From positions 120,440,552 through 120,504,551 of the forward strand of contig VDFB02252616.1 of the NCBI GenBank assembly GCA_007258455.2: a stretch of DNA of 64,000 nucleotides, given 5' to 3'. Positions 1 through 10,916 of this stretch are shown here, one piece after another (position 1 is the stretch's first letter; each line of letters starts with the position of its first letter). A model generated the notes under the pieces. It worked only from the letters and a program-made list of their open reading frames with translations. It made no database searches and was not told the DNA's origin. The DNA comes from Sequoia sempervirens. Taxonomy: Eukaryota > Streptophyta > Pinopsida > Cupressales > Cupressaceae. The translations under genes and the position numbers were made by a program.

Positions 1-740
1 TGGGCGTGATACTTCTTGGGTAGTTCATGAGAGAATGAACTTTGGCATGCATTGTTAAATGTTGGCGCCTCCATAATCCAAAATATTGTCACTCCAAAAT
101 TTGGGTGTGAGCTTTTGCAATAATTGTATGCTAGTGTATTACATTTGTTGGGCGTGAGCATTGGAACACTTCTTGTATTGCCAGGAAAGGGTCTGAAATT
201 GTTGTTTCGTGGACATAACTCATTTAGGCCTACGGTGGAGGGTGGCAAGGTTGGCAGCTGCCATAGAGAACTACAAGTTGTCATATGAAGGGAGGCTATT
301 AAAGAGTTGGTTGGGCACTACTATTGACAACCCTTGGCACTGTTAAGGTAAAAAAATAATACAATCCATCTCAATAATCTTCTAATGTTATTTTAGACTA
401 TAATAAATATTCAATTTAGACCTTTAGTATGCATGAAAATTGATATCTTGCTTTAGTACTTTCGTGTATGGCTACTATTATCAATTAATGCTCAAGAATT
501 GTTAGTGTTTTTGATACTATGCTTAATTTGAAAGTAATGAATGGTCTTCTAGACTGAAAACAACACAATATATAGGATTGTACATTGATTGAGTTGAATA
601 TATGAGCTTTGCTTCACCCATAATCATTGAAAGGTATCCAATTCAGTTAGTATGTTGTTTGAAAAAGTGTCCCATGTGTCAAACTGACATAATCAAGCAA
701 ATCATGAAAACCAAAAGTAAAACTAGGGTAGGACATTATA
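1..740 (+). mobile_element. Element D, 5' LTR (3' portion only)
   Basis: This is the last 740 bases of a long terminal repeat whose start lies left of the window. It aligns with two pieces of the matching 3' LTR, around 35246-35272 and 41206-41904; for example, the stretch beginning GAGAGAATGAACTTTGGCAT recurs at 41207 with scattered substitutions. From that alignment the window opens about 1,066 bases into an LTR of about 1,790 bases. It ends in ACATTATA (expected ACATTACA) and is followed after one base by a tRNA primer site. No coding potential is seen; the small frame at 602-826 is not conserved in the other copy. Confidence 0.85.
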
Positions 741-741
741 G

Positions 742-753
742 TGGTATCAAAGC
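742..753 (+). other. Element D primer binding site (initiator tRNA-Met)
   Basis: TGGTATCAAAGC sits one base after the LTR end. It matches the usual plant initiator-Met primer site TGGTATCAGAGC with one G-to-A change. Elements A and B in this window carry the canonical form and C carries this same variant. Confidence 0.85.
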
Positions 754-906
754 CCAGTTTATCTTGCCATCATGTTGGGTGAATCATAAAAAAATTAGCT
801 GGTTCACATCTTTTGCATGTTGGTGACCAACACTTGCATATCTATCTCCATGCTTCTTTTCGACAGTTGTTAGAAGCAAGGGTAAAAGGTGGCTACAAAT
901 AAATCC

Positions 907-1977
907 ATGTTTAAACAGATGCAAGAATTATACATGCTAATGAAGGATCCTGACATGAAAAAAGCATATAAGAGGATGGTTGAAAAACCTAAACATTTGG
1001 ATAAGGAAGATGAATTGCTTCTATGTGCCTTGCAGCCTACCAGTGTTCACGAGGAAGAAGAAAAATAGTCATGTGTTGAAAATTGGACTCTAAGTTCTGA
1101 AGAGAACAAAGCTACAAGTTCACTTCAACCCTATGAGGACACGGACGTCAGAGAGTCACTCATTGAAGCTCTAGATGAAGATCACATACTGATTGCAAGA
1201 GATGCAATCACGGAGATTGATAGGACAACCATGTGGAATCAACTAGAAGAATGTATAAACCCATTTGATACTCCTCTAGTTGAGCCTAGTATTGCTTCAT
1301 CATCATTACTTCATCTTGGCAAGGAGTTAGATTGTGGGTTGGATGTATTTGAGGTGAATGTTTCACAAACCAATGTTGGGAAATCAGAAAATATAGTATG
1401 TAGTAAACAAATGGGTTTGGATCAGACCTACACGAAATTACAGGATCTTGTTCGGGATGGATCTATTGTCGACCATACTGTTGTCCTAATTCTTCTACAC
1501 AGTTGTGTATGTGGGTTGTCATTGTTGACACTGTTGGTGTTGAAACCAACCTCGTAAAAAAATTTAGTTTAGAGTTGCATGATGTTGATCCTAAATCAGA
1601 AAATTTGCATAAGGATGATGGGTCTACTTCTGACTTTAGTGTTGCCTCTACTTCATCTTTAGGGTTAGGCATGAAGAATGATATTTTTGACACTCATAGT
1701 GTTAATATCAGCCTCGAAAACAAATATGATTGAATGTTGCATGACGTTGATTGAGAATCAAAAATTTTATGAGGTTGGTCAGTCTAAGGAGTCCAATTAG
1801 TTGGTAGGACAATTGAAGGTGAATGAAGACTAGATTGAGGCAACCATTGGACACTTTGATGACACTCTTCAGCTGATGGAAAAGTATTGTTGGAGGATTC
1901 TAGGGATACAAAACAAACCCTAAAGGAGGAATTTCCCTTGTAGGTTTTCAGGTACTCAGAGAAGCGTTGGTGGTAAC
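907..1977 (+). pseudogene. Element D cargo ORF, 5' part (broken)
   Basis: One frame is open from the ATG at 907 to 1557 except for a TAG at 1066, then continues through frameshifts to 1977. It encodes an acidic protein containing CALQPTS (about 1024) and a block LVEPSIASSSLLHLGKEL (about 1279) that matches LIDPSIASSALPHLGKES in element A (about 37309). The A, B and D proteins form one family, with no recognised enzymatic domain. The frame is cut at 1977 by element E, inside the segment reading EALVVT; the reading resumes at 32706 with KSNYLQLLSNRDH. Gag or cargo status is unclear, because there is no protease, reverse transcriptase or integrase in D. I see it as a non-autonomous element's own protein, now dead. 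The region before it (754-906) is leader sequence. Confidence 0.7.
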
Positions 1978-2491
1978 TGTTGTGCCTATAGCACACATGC
2001 CTCATTCAAAATGGGGCCCTCTCTTTTCATTTTTCTGGGTCACTTTTGCCTTTGCCTCATTTTGCGTGCCCCCTATTTTGAGTCCTAGGTGGTCAAGGAG
2101 CCCTAGAGTCATCATCTTAAGTTGACCAAGTTTCACCGCCTTCAAAATTTCTAAGTATTTAGCCTCTACGGAGTTCCCTTGGCAGTTTTCCTTTAAACTT
2201 TGAAACTGTCATCCTTCACGCAATGCGGGTCCGCCTATGCAGGACACCTTATGCAGAACTCCATAGTATCTTTTCCATTCCAAATGGCTGACACGACCCG
2301 TCCGCCCGCCTCGTGGGATCCGCAGCTTCTTTTTCCATTTTCTGTGTTGACCCACCAAACGACTAACAAGTGAATGTCGTCCGCTTCGCGAACCTCGCCA
2401 TTCCCACCACCGCAACTTTTGAACTGCATGCCGACCAACCATGGCTACTTCCATACCCGCATTAATGGCAGACATTTAATGCACAAAACTC

Positions 2492-2499
2492 TATAAATA
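2492..2499 (+). promoter_or_regulatory. Upstream TATA box inside element E LTR1
   Basis: TATAAATA in the context ACTCTATAAATAGCAATC lies about 515 bases into the LTR and about 1.9 kb ahead of the LTR-borne reading frame. The same box is kept in LTR2 at 21416-21423. Position suggests it could serve the internal ORF rather than the genomic RNA; that is inference. Confidence 0.5.
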
Positions 2500-3318
2500 G
2501 CAATCTCGACAAGTCATTTTCATCGTCAAACTTTCAAAAGACTTGTCAGAGCCTCCCACAATCACTGCCTCTGCGCTCGTAGGATCTCTTCGTCGTCCGA
2601 GCACCATTGTTTGCAATGTCTTCTCATACTTCGTTAGGTTTTCCAGGTCAATTTTTTGATGCCACCTTTTTTTTGAGTTTTCTTCGATTTTCACAACTGT
2701 TAAATTTTGATGAAAGAAGGAATCAAAACCAGTTAGATCCCATCATGACGAACAAAACCCATGTTTTAAAACTTGAAAAATCTTCTCGAATCTACCTCGG
2801 AAGGGCATGCGGAACTTTCACTCTCCACGACTGTTCTTGAACCAGAACCATCATGCTCGTGCGGCTCGCTGGATGTTCACCGCCATTTCCTCAATCTTCG
2901 AGCAACAAACTTTAAAGCGACTTCCTTGGCTTCCCTCAGTCCCACGTGTGTGGGTAGACACCCTTTCCTAGCCGTCTATTTCAAACTTAGCCAAAATTCA
3001 CAAGCCCAAAAGTAAACGTCTCTCAGTCCTAGCGGGTTCGCAAGTGCGGGTCTCCGCTTGCAGATCGCCCTTTGTACCCACCATCCAAAATGGCTGATTG
3101 AACCCGTCCTTCTACTAGGTGGGCCCGACGCAGGCAACTTCTATCCAATTTTTGAGCCAAAACACCTAAGTCTGGAGTCGGTGTGACTGTGTCTGAGTGA
3201 TAAGATGGCGGAAGCGGATCCGGGAATGAACTCGTACCATAGGTGTTTCCATAAGAAACAATTCCAAAAATGACTCCGCTTTTGATGAATGTTCACCTCA
3301 GACTATGCCCTTATCCTT

Positions 3319-3660
3319 TTGGTAGAAGCGGAACTGGAATGGGAATTGAACTTGGAACCATCGGTTGGTTTTGAGTCTAGATTCCATTCCGATCTCGGTT
3401 CCGAGTTTGGAGTGGGAATTGAACCCTTACCCTTCTGGCGGAAGCGGAACCGAAATGGAAATTGAACTTGGAACTAGCGGTTGGTTCCGAGTCCATATTC
3501 CATTCTGATCCTAGTTCCGGTCTTCACCCTTACCCTTCTAGCATAAGTGGAACCAGAGTGGGAGACGAACTTGGAAACATCAGTTGGTTTTGGGTTCAGA
3601 TTCCGTTTCGATCCCGGTTTGATCTCGTTCCCATTCTGAACCCGACCCCGCCTATGTTAA
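3319..3660 (+). repeat. Imperfect ~110-bp tandem repeat in E LTR1
   Basis: About three diverged units each begin TTYTRGYRNAAGYGGAAC (around 3319, 3432 and 3534), followed by a GGAATTGAACTTGGAACC-like stretch and a GGTTGGTTYYGAGTC stretch. The same array is present in LTR2 around 22247-22600, so it predates insertion. It lies in the non-coding leader between the first TATA box and the LTR-borne frame. Confidence 0.6.
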
Positions 3661-4409
3661 GCTTTTTGGTCCTGATCCTCTCCTAGCTCCGCTTCCGGTA
3701 GGTGCAAAATCTGACTAAGTATGGAGAGTTACCCTGAAGGAATAGAGAATGGTATGAGAGGTAATGCATGATGATGATGATGATGATGGGCTTTCATTGT
3801 GTGTTTTTCATTCCAAACGACCTTGACTTGCAATTTGTTCGCCTTGTGGGGCTCGACCCCCTGCCTCCTTCCAGCCGTTTGCGAGTGAACAAGTAAACTT
3901 TAAGCCTCCTGTGGACCAGGCAATGTGGGTCACCCTTGGTGGACCGCCGTCCCAAACGACCGATGCCTAGTGCCTCTCTGTAATTCCTTCCTCGCACCCT
4001 GTCAAACAAACTAAACTTCCAAAAGCAAAAGGGTGTCATCCTTCGAGACTGCGGGCCTCGCATTGCGGGATGCCGCCTGCAGAATTCCTTCCCGCCAGTG
4101 CCGTTTCAAATGGAAAAGCTCGAAATAGCCAAGAGGCCTCTTGCTCCTGCAACCTTTGCTTCCGCAAGCCAAATGACCAAAATAGGCCTCCAAAACATCA
4201 AGAGTGATCCAACCCTCATGCCAAAATGCCTTGACCTCCTTAGTCAGCCCCACCTCATGGAAAAAACCTAATGCGGGTAGAATCATGCAGGTCGTCGTGC
4301 CCTGTTTTCTAGTAGTCTTCAACTACCTCCAAAAAGACTACCAGCTTAGGGAAGTCCACACCCCTGGGCCCGCATTGTCATAACTCCTTCAAACGAGAGG
4401 CTAAAGATG

Positions 4410-7400
4410 ATTTGAAAGAAATGTTAGTATCCTTGAATGATGTATTACTCGATCTAACGTTGTTTTTGTAGGATTTTGCTAACGTATCTCATGTTTTACA
4501 ATTGAATATGCTTACTACCCCTTTACTTGCAAGATATATGGAATCAGCTGCAGGACTTTTGGAAGCGTCCACAGAGAAAGAAAAGGGAAAGAAAGCTACC
4601 AAAGCACTGAGAGGGAAGGAGGACAAGGATCAAATTAAGTACAAGTTTCAAGGAGAGGACCTCAAGTCAAAGGTCGCCATGGACTAGGAGGAGGTCTCAT
4701 ATACTAACTTGGGGCACATTGACATTGATGAATTCAAGTAGAGCATCATTGTCAACCCTACCATAGAGAATTCCAAGAAGATTAGAAAAAGTGGGTTGGC
4801 CAAGGCCGCTGGTTTCTCACCTTCCCTCGTGGCTCCGGAATTAGTAATGGCTTGCAAAGAGGCCTACCAAGAAAGCACAAAGAGAAATTGTGGATAGGGA
4901 TGATGACATACTGGCTGATTTATCTGCCAAATCTATTGGGAAAACTTTCCACATCCCCACCTTTAATGAAATGGAGGAGACATCCAAGAAATATGCCAAG
5001 AGCATGTGAAAATCCGACCCCCTCAAGTGCAAGAAACTAATCAATCAATACTGGCTAAATCAGAAGAGGGGTAGCACAAATCAAGTGCCTCAAGAGCTCT
5101 TCAAAAGTGATTTCTATGAGGACTATCATGACTTGGTACCCTTATTAAGTAGAGTCATGGGCCTCCCAACTGTAGCTTTCTTCCAAGAGTGGATGTTGTA
5201 TTTCACAGAAGAAATTATCAGAGGAGAGACTAAATTTCATTGGGCATGAATGATTAACAATTGCTTGCATGAGCAGTTTGTAGCTGTAAAGAAGACCTCA
5301 CAGTTCTATATGACCTCATACCTGGTCTATCTGCTGGCTGATTGAGCTCAATATAGAGGTCTATTTGTGGCACCAAGCCAAAATCCAGGGAGGGAATTTA
5401 AGGTCTATGGCAGATACCCTCAACTCCAATAGAAGAACTTCAAGAAGGACTACTGCAGAGTTAATGATTCCTTCATCGAGCACATCATCAGATTGCTTGG
5501 AGGTGACTTCGAAAGAAGGGTCACTCACAGTGCAAATGCCTTCATCCACCCGTTTGGATTCCTTTTCATTCAGTTTCCTAAATTCACATACATCAGAACG
5601 GAGGGCTTCTCTCGGAGGCCATATAAGTTGCCCCGGTATCCAAATGACTAGTCAATATTACTTGAACTCTCTAGGCAGATACAACGTGCACATACCCTCC
5701 TGAGCAACATGCATAGGTCGGGAATTCCATATCCTCTTACCTTTGGCCAAGGAATGTATGCACTTCCTGCATCCTAGTGTGTAGAATATTCTGGAAAGGA
5801 AATCATTGAATACAACCTAGAGCTCCACACTGCTCGACCACAAATGGATCTGTATGGAAAGTTAAAGAAGATGGTTCAGACAGAATATGCCCACTTGCAT
5901 AATGTTGAGGATTTTTGGGAAAATTGTAAAGACGATAAAGAGGTGCGCATGAGGCACTACATGCGCATGATGGCGTATTTTTTTAAAACAGTTAACTTGT
6001 TCCCAGTGCTAGACCAAATTGTGGAGGATGAAAACATGATGATAGACCCAAGATACGATGTTGTCGCCAACCTACCGTTGCCCCTGATTGACTGGAACGA
6101 GGAAGAGGTTAATGACCTTGATATTTTGATGAAGCCCATAAAGGCAAGACAAAACAATGGATTGATGGACAGGTAGCTCAACTGAAATTCCAGGGTGTAA
6201 CTTTGACATATGGAGAGCTCAAAGATAAGCTCGAGTTGAGACCGATAGTGGAACTACTACTGCTTCCCCATCTGGGGAAACCTTAAAGTCCCCTCCAACT
6301 ACCAGATCAACCAAGAGAAAAGAGGTGGCAGAATGCTAGCCAAAGCACAAGGTTTATTCCAAGAAGGCATCGAAAGGGGAGCCTTCTAAGAAGGCCAAGA
6401 GATCTGCTGGTTTTATAGAAATCCCCACCATTCAAGAGGACCCACTCCATGAGGGAGAGGAAGGAGAGGCCAAGCAACCAAAGCCCCCACCTGTTGCCTC
6501 TACTCTTGCTACCACCACTGCTCTGCCTGCTACTCAAGCAATGCTTGCCTCTTCTACTCTTGCAATGGACATTTCAGTTCACCTTGCTTCCACCTCGCCT
6601 ACTGCACCAATCTTGGTGGTAGATTCTTCCTCCACTACCACTTCTCCGCTCTCTTTCGCCTCCATGTCTCCATCAACAACCATTACATTGGCCACTGCAA
6701 CAACAAAAATTCCTACCCTCTCGCTCCTAGAAGCCTTTGCTTGGCATATGCAGAGCATATCAACAGAGCTTTCTGGAGTATTAATGAATCCTGTAGTGCA
6801 GGCTGCCCTAGCACAAGTTGTTGTCGGCCTCCCTATTCCTACTCCTCCGACTGAGCCACCCAAGATGGAGACAACCATGTGGATTTCTGAGGAGTTGGAG
6901 AGACGAGAAAGGGAAGCAACTAAAGAAATAGAAGAGGAAGCTGATGACTACCACGAGCACCCTAAGCATCAACATCTAGTTATTAACGGAGTAGTTCATG
7001 AAGAAGAGGAATCACAATCCTCTGAGGAAGATGTTGAGGATCCAGACACGAAATATATTGTGGAAACCTTTGATCAAGAGCTTGCGGAGGAGTTGTCCCA
7101 GCAACTCAAAGATGTTGGTGAGGAGATTGAAAAACAATCCTCTAAAGAGAAGAAGGAAACAAATGAAGAGATGGAGGTAACCAAAAAACCTCCAACCGGG
7201 GAACAAGGTAAAAGCTCCGAACATGATAAGGAAATGAGTCCTTCAGGAGAAGAAGAGGAAAAGGAAGAAGAAAAGAATGAAGAGGACAAGATTGAAGAAA
7301 AGGCTGAAACAATAAAGAGCCTAGATGCGGAGCATCATGAAGAACACGAGCGGGAAGAAGAAGAAAGGAGATTTGAAGGGGAAGATAGCCCCAAAGAACA

Positions 7401-8753
7401 CATGGCCACCACTGAATCTCTAGAGAAAGAAGCTGTATTTATTCAAGATTTAGATGAAGAAGAGGAAGAAAAGAAAAGACAGAACAAAAGGCTCTGGACA
7501 ACAAGGAAATGGAAATTCAACATACTCAAGAAGAAGAAGGTGATCACAAATCACCAAGAGAAAGGTCCCAAATGCCTGAATGGCTGGAAAAGCAATTGCA
7601 GAAGAAGACTCCCACCCTTATGGATCCAAAACAGAGGTTAGAAGCCATCTTGGCTCGAGCGCAGATAAGCACAAAGAAGGAAAATAAACTGAAGATCAGA
7701 TCCCATATAACAATGGTGGCCTCGTGATCAAGGACCGTGCAGATAGCTACTCCGGATGTGGAAGGAGAAGGAGTCAACTATAATGTCTCCAACATTGACT
7801 TAGGAACGACTACTAGGGAGTAGAAAATTGATCATCTCCAGGGGTCTGTTGCTACTATCATGCACCAGATGCATAAGGACAAGTCCTCTAAGGAGGAGTT
7901 AAAAGCACAAGTGTCAAATTTAACAACTCACATTCAACAATGGTCATCCACCGAAGAGATGCCCACCACGTCGTCAACGCCACCACAACTGTTGTCCACA
8001 GACCACATCAACAAGCTTGAAAGGAGAAAGAACTGGACAAAGGCCACATAGGATTGGTTCCAACAAGCCCTCTACAATGAAAATATGGGCACCGGTCACA
8101 CTGTCAGGACAACAAATAGGTTCCTAGAGCTACAAAAATAGCTTGAGGGCATAAAGAAATTCTGCACCGACTTCCCAGAGCTGTATAGAATTACGTACCC
8201 CAAACTTGAGGCTATCCTCAAGATACCTAAAAAATCTTGGGAAAAAGAGCTTGCCTTGGCAAAGGATGATCACTGGCTCGTGGAAACATGGAAGTTAGGC
8301 ATTGATCACAAAAGAGAAATATTGGAATGGGTGCTCCATGAAGTGGAGCTTGATATTGATTAGGCCAACTAAATCTAGATGGCCTGTGAGGAGTACCTAA
8401 AGCTTATGACATATTTTGACATGCCCTCCGTCAAGCTGGATCCGAAGAAAATAAAGCCACACTTTCATAAGAAGATGGAAAATGGAGCCACCGATGCCCT
8501 CACGCTGTACTTTATGGATTTTGCTGCTCGAGCCTTTGCTCAGTCTGAGCAAGTGATAAAGAATACGCAAAAGTGTGACAAGGATTGGGATGTGATTACT
8601 GGAAAGTCCAGGAAGTTGAACTTCCAATTGCTTCAATCCGATATAATGGAATGGAACAAGCTCCAAGCATTGATTAGCAAGTTCGTGGAATATGCTACTG
8701 TGAAGAAACATGAAGGAAATTTGGTTATTGATGATGAGTTCCTCACAAAATAG
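4410..8753 (+). pseudogene. LTR-borne ORF of element E, copy 1 (decayed)
   Basis: A long protein frame lies wholly inside LTR1, with stops and frameshifts at different places from the LTR2 copy, so the ancestor was open. The largest surviving piece is 6541-7641 (366 codons). Segments in order: an N-terminal part with KEKGKKATKALRGKEDKDQ and LGHIDIDEFK; a globular middle (about 4800-6180) with HLHNVEDFWENCKD; a Ser/Thr/Pro-rich linker (6480-6890); a Glu/Lys-rich, coiled-coil-like stretch (6890-7480); and a C-terminal globular part (about 7510-8753) with MPEWLEKQLQKKTPTLMDP, FPELYRITYPKLEAIL, KPHFHKKMENGA and EGNLVIDDEFLTK. I recognise no enzyme motif. It could correspond to the extra ORF some large Tat/Ogre elements carry outside gag-pol, but here it sits within the LTR. 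Many stops are one transition from the sense codon in the other copy (e.g. TGG to TAG/TGA, CAR to TAR). Confidence 0.75.
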
Positions 8754-9833
8754 CTACAACAAAAGGGGAAATCAACTAAAAAAACAAAGTGCTATAGTGC
8801 TGCCCACTAGAAGACAAAATAGGCTAGAAGACAAAGATGTATTTTAAATTGTAAAATATTAAGGGGTAGGTGAAACCCTAGTTTGTAGTGAATCTTGGCC
8901 ACACAATGAGATTGAATCTTGGCCATTCATTTTGATTTTTGGACACTATAAATAGGGGGTCTCCTCTCATTTTCAAGAGAGTTGAGTTGTTGTAAAGACA
9001 TGCTGCTAGAATTTTAATAGAAATTCATTGATTTTGGTGGATTCTTGAGTTTCATAATGTTACATGATTCTCCTCCTCATAATTAGTGAATTTGATTAGA
9101 TTTACTTTGTTGTTCTATGGGTTTTACATGCTTTTGGTAGATTAGTTAATGTTGTTCATTGGTATTGAAGAATTTTGTTGTGTTGATGCCCTTCCTTGTC
9201 CATGCTTTTTGTTGTTTGTTGATGATAAATAGCAATGTAAAGCTAGTTTGGACATGAATTGAATGCTACACTATTTATCTTTTATTCATGCTTTATGGTG
9301 AATGAATGGTTAAAAATCTGCAGACCTTAGAAGATTGCACTAGTTTCATGAGACTGTGAGTTGATTTGGTTAAGTGGCACTCAGTTTTAGGAAGGCTATC
9401 CATTGTAGAGTCCTCTATTATCACTGTTCATTGGTAGTTTCAGGTTTAAGATCTTACTCTCTTCCCTACCCTTTTGAATTTTCTTTTAAATAATAAATTT
9501 AAACAAAGTTCATTGCACATTGTAAAGCCAAATTGGATGACAAATTTGGAGTTCTAGACTACTCTTTTGAACTTGCAGCAATTGCACTTTGACTCCCATA
9601 CCTTAAGAACTCCATTTGAAGGACCGATTCCCCTCCAACTTAACTTATGTAAGGCTGCCATGTGATTACGAATAAGATCACATTGAACCCATTGAGATAT
9701 TCCAAGCAAGTCATGACCTGACACCCGAGAGACCTTGGGGTAATTTTCAACTTGTTGTTGGAGATTGTCTTTCAAGAGAGGTAGTGCGCTTATGCATTTC
9801 CTGTGTTGAGAAGTGCTAAAACACCCATCAACA
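8754..9833 (+). other. Element E LTR1 3' section (promoter, R, U5)
   Basis: This is the non-coding end of the LTR after the reading frame. It contains the TATA box at 8947, an AT-rich transcribed-type stretch and the terminal CATCAACA. It is closely matched by 31707-32700. The frame at 9554-9775 on the minus strand is partly matched at 32421-32642, but that follows simply from LTR duplication. Confidence 0.7.
8947..8954 (+). promoter_or_regulatory. Downstream TATA box of element E LTR1
   Basis: TATAAATA in GGACACTATAAATAGGGGG has strong core-promoter context about 890 bases before the LTR end. It is conserved in LTR2 (31814-31821). This is the natural start for genomic RNA, making U3 about 7 kb with the ORF inside it. 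Confidence 0.65.
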
Positions 9834-9837
9834 GAAC

Positions 9838-9855
9838 TGGTGCTAGAAGGAGGAC
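9838..9855 (+). other. Element E putative primer binding site
   Basis: TGGTGCTAGAAGGAGGAC starts four bases after LTR1 ends. It begins with TGG, as a site pairing with a tRNA CCA end must. It differs from the initiator-Met sites of elements A-D. I do not assign the tRNA. Confidence 0.6.
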
Positions 9856-9959
9856 CTTCTCAAGTTAAGCTGGATCGAATTGGTTCGTTCTCCCCTTAAA
9901 GATTCCAAAGAGTTTGAAGATCAACACCAAATAGAGGGGAAATTCAAGAACTACAACCC

Positions 9960-10911
9960 CCTACTAGGGCTAGGAGAACTAAAAGAGGGGACGCAACTTC
10001 TTCCTCTTCATCCATTCCATCCACTTCACCTCCCTCCTCCTTCCATTCGCCCCACACTCATCCTTCCTTTCTCACTTTCACTTCCTCCATTCAACCATCT
10101 CAAACTGCCTTCCAGTTGCTTGCTTCCCATAGCCACGGTGTTGCCCCTGTCCCTGCCCCTCAATTCCAAGGCGCGGTCCCAATTGTTGCTACCCCAGTGT
10201 AGCCCCAAGTTCTAGCCCAACAAAAAATACCACCTCTGCCTCCCCTCATGGCTTGGCTAGGAAATAATCCTTCTTCGTTGTTATTCAATGCTTACCATGA
10301 CATGCCCAAGAACCCGGAGGGCTTCTGCATGAAATTCAATCCTCGGGATCCACAGAGAATAGCAGAAGAACACATCAAGATATTCCAAATGGCATTGAAG
10401 GATATGCAGATCGATCATGAGGACGTCGCATGCAGAGTTTTCCATTATTCATTGGGGGAGTAAGCCTTCTACTGGTACATCAACTTGCCAACAAGGTCCA
10501 TCACCACTTAGGACCTTTTGAAGAATGCGTTTTTGCAGAAGTACAAGATTCCAATCAGCCCTTCAAAACTATACCAACAGTTCATGTCCATGTGTAGGGA
10601 GGTCAACGAACCAATCAACTCCTTCAACGATCAATTCCATCAGGCATACATGAGATTACAAGCTCCATATGTGCTTATTGATGTTGTTGTCTTGACTGTC
10701 TACTATGCCGCCTTGGACAACCTCACAGCAGCATTGGTGAAAAGAATGAACCCACCACCCGCTAGATTGGTGGACGCTTATGCTGAGGTAGTCATAGCCA
10801 ACACTGATTTGGGACAAAACATTTCTGGTCCGCTGCCTTTGTTGGGACAGGTTGCTCATCCCATGCAAATTCAAGGGCTCACTCAAGCTCTCCAACACTA
10901 GACGCCTCTTA
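9960..10911 (+). pseudogene. gag: Element E gag, 5' part
   Basis: This frame reads through a Ser/Pro-rich N-terminus (from about 9990) into a Gag core starting near MAWLGNNPSSLLFN (10248), then FCMKFNPRDPQR, a stop at 10461, NLPTRSITT, a second stop at 10509, and the open part 10518-10901. The retrotransposon Gag signature is seen in FLQKYKIPISPSKLYQQFM and MCREVNEPINSFNDQFHQAY (typical of the Retrotrans_gag fold). Gag forms the particle that packages element RNA. The frame is cut at 10916 by solo LTR G and resumes at 14075 with a Pro/Gln-rich tail. The 111-codon frame at 9880-10215 is an out-of-frame shadow. Confidence 0.8.
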
Positions 10912-10916
10912 TGAAC

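Larger units (their letters stand above)
1978..9833 (+). mobile_element. Element E 5' LTR (7.86 kb, contains an ORF)
   Basis: This direct repeat of 20902-32700 (once F is removed) starts TGTTGTGCCTATAGCAC and ends ACACCCATCAACA, and is unusually long. Its parts are: a non-coding 5' section with a TATA box at 2492; a GC-richer section at 2500-4380 with imperfect tandem repeats and a GAT-repeat at about 3771-3787; a long decayed reading frame at about 4410-8753; then a second TATA box at 8947 and a 3' section of about 890 bases that should hold the R and U5 regions. The two copies differ at many positions, so the insertion is old. Confidence 0.9.

Noticed and set aside
6579..7289. Minus-strand frames opposite the LTR-borne ORF (99, 70 and 71 codons)
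   Set aside because: They are low-complexity shadows of the Ser/Thr- and Glu-rich coding strand; the same shadows occur in LTR2.
9880..10215. 111-codon Pro/Leu-rich frame at the start of E's interior
   Set aside because: It is out of frame with gag; the in-frame reading of the same DNA joins the Gag core at 10248.
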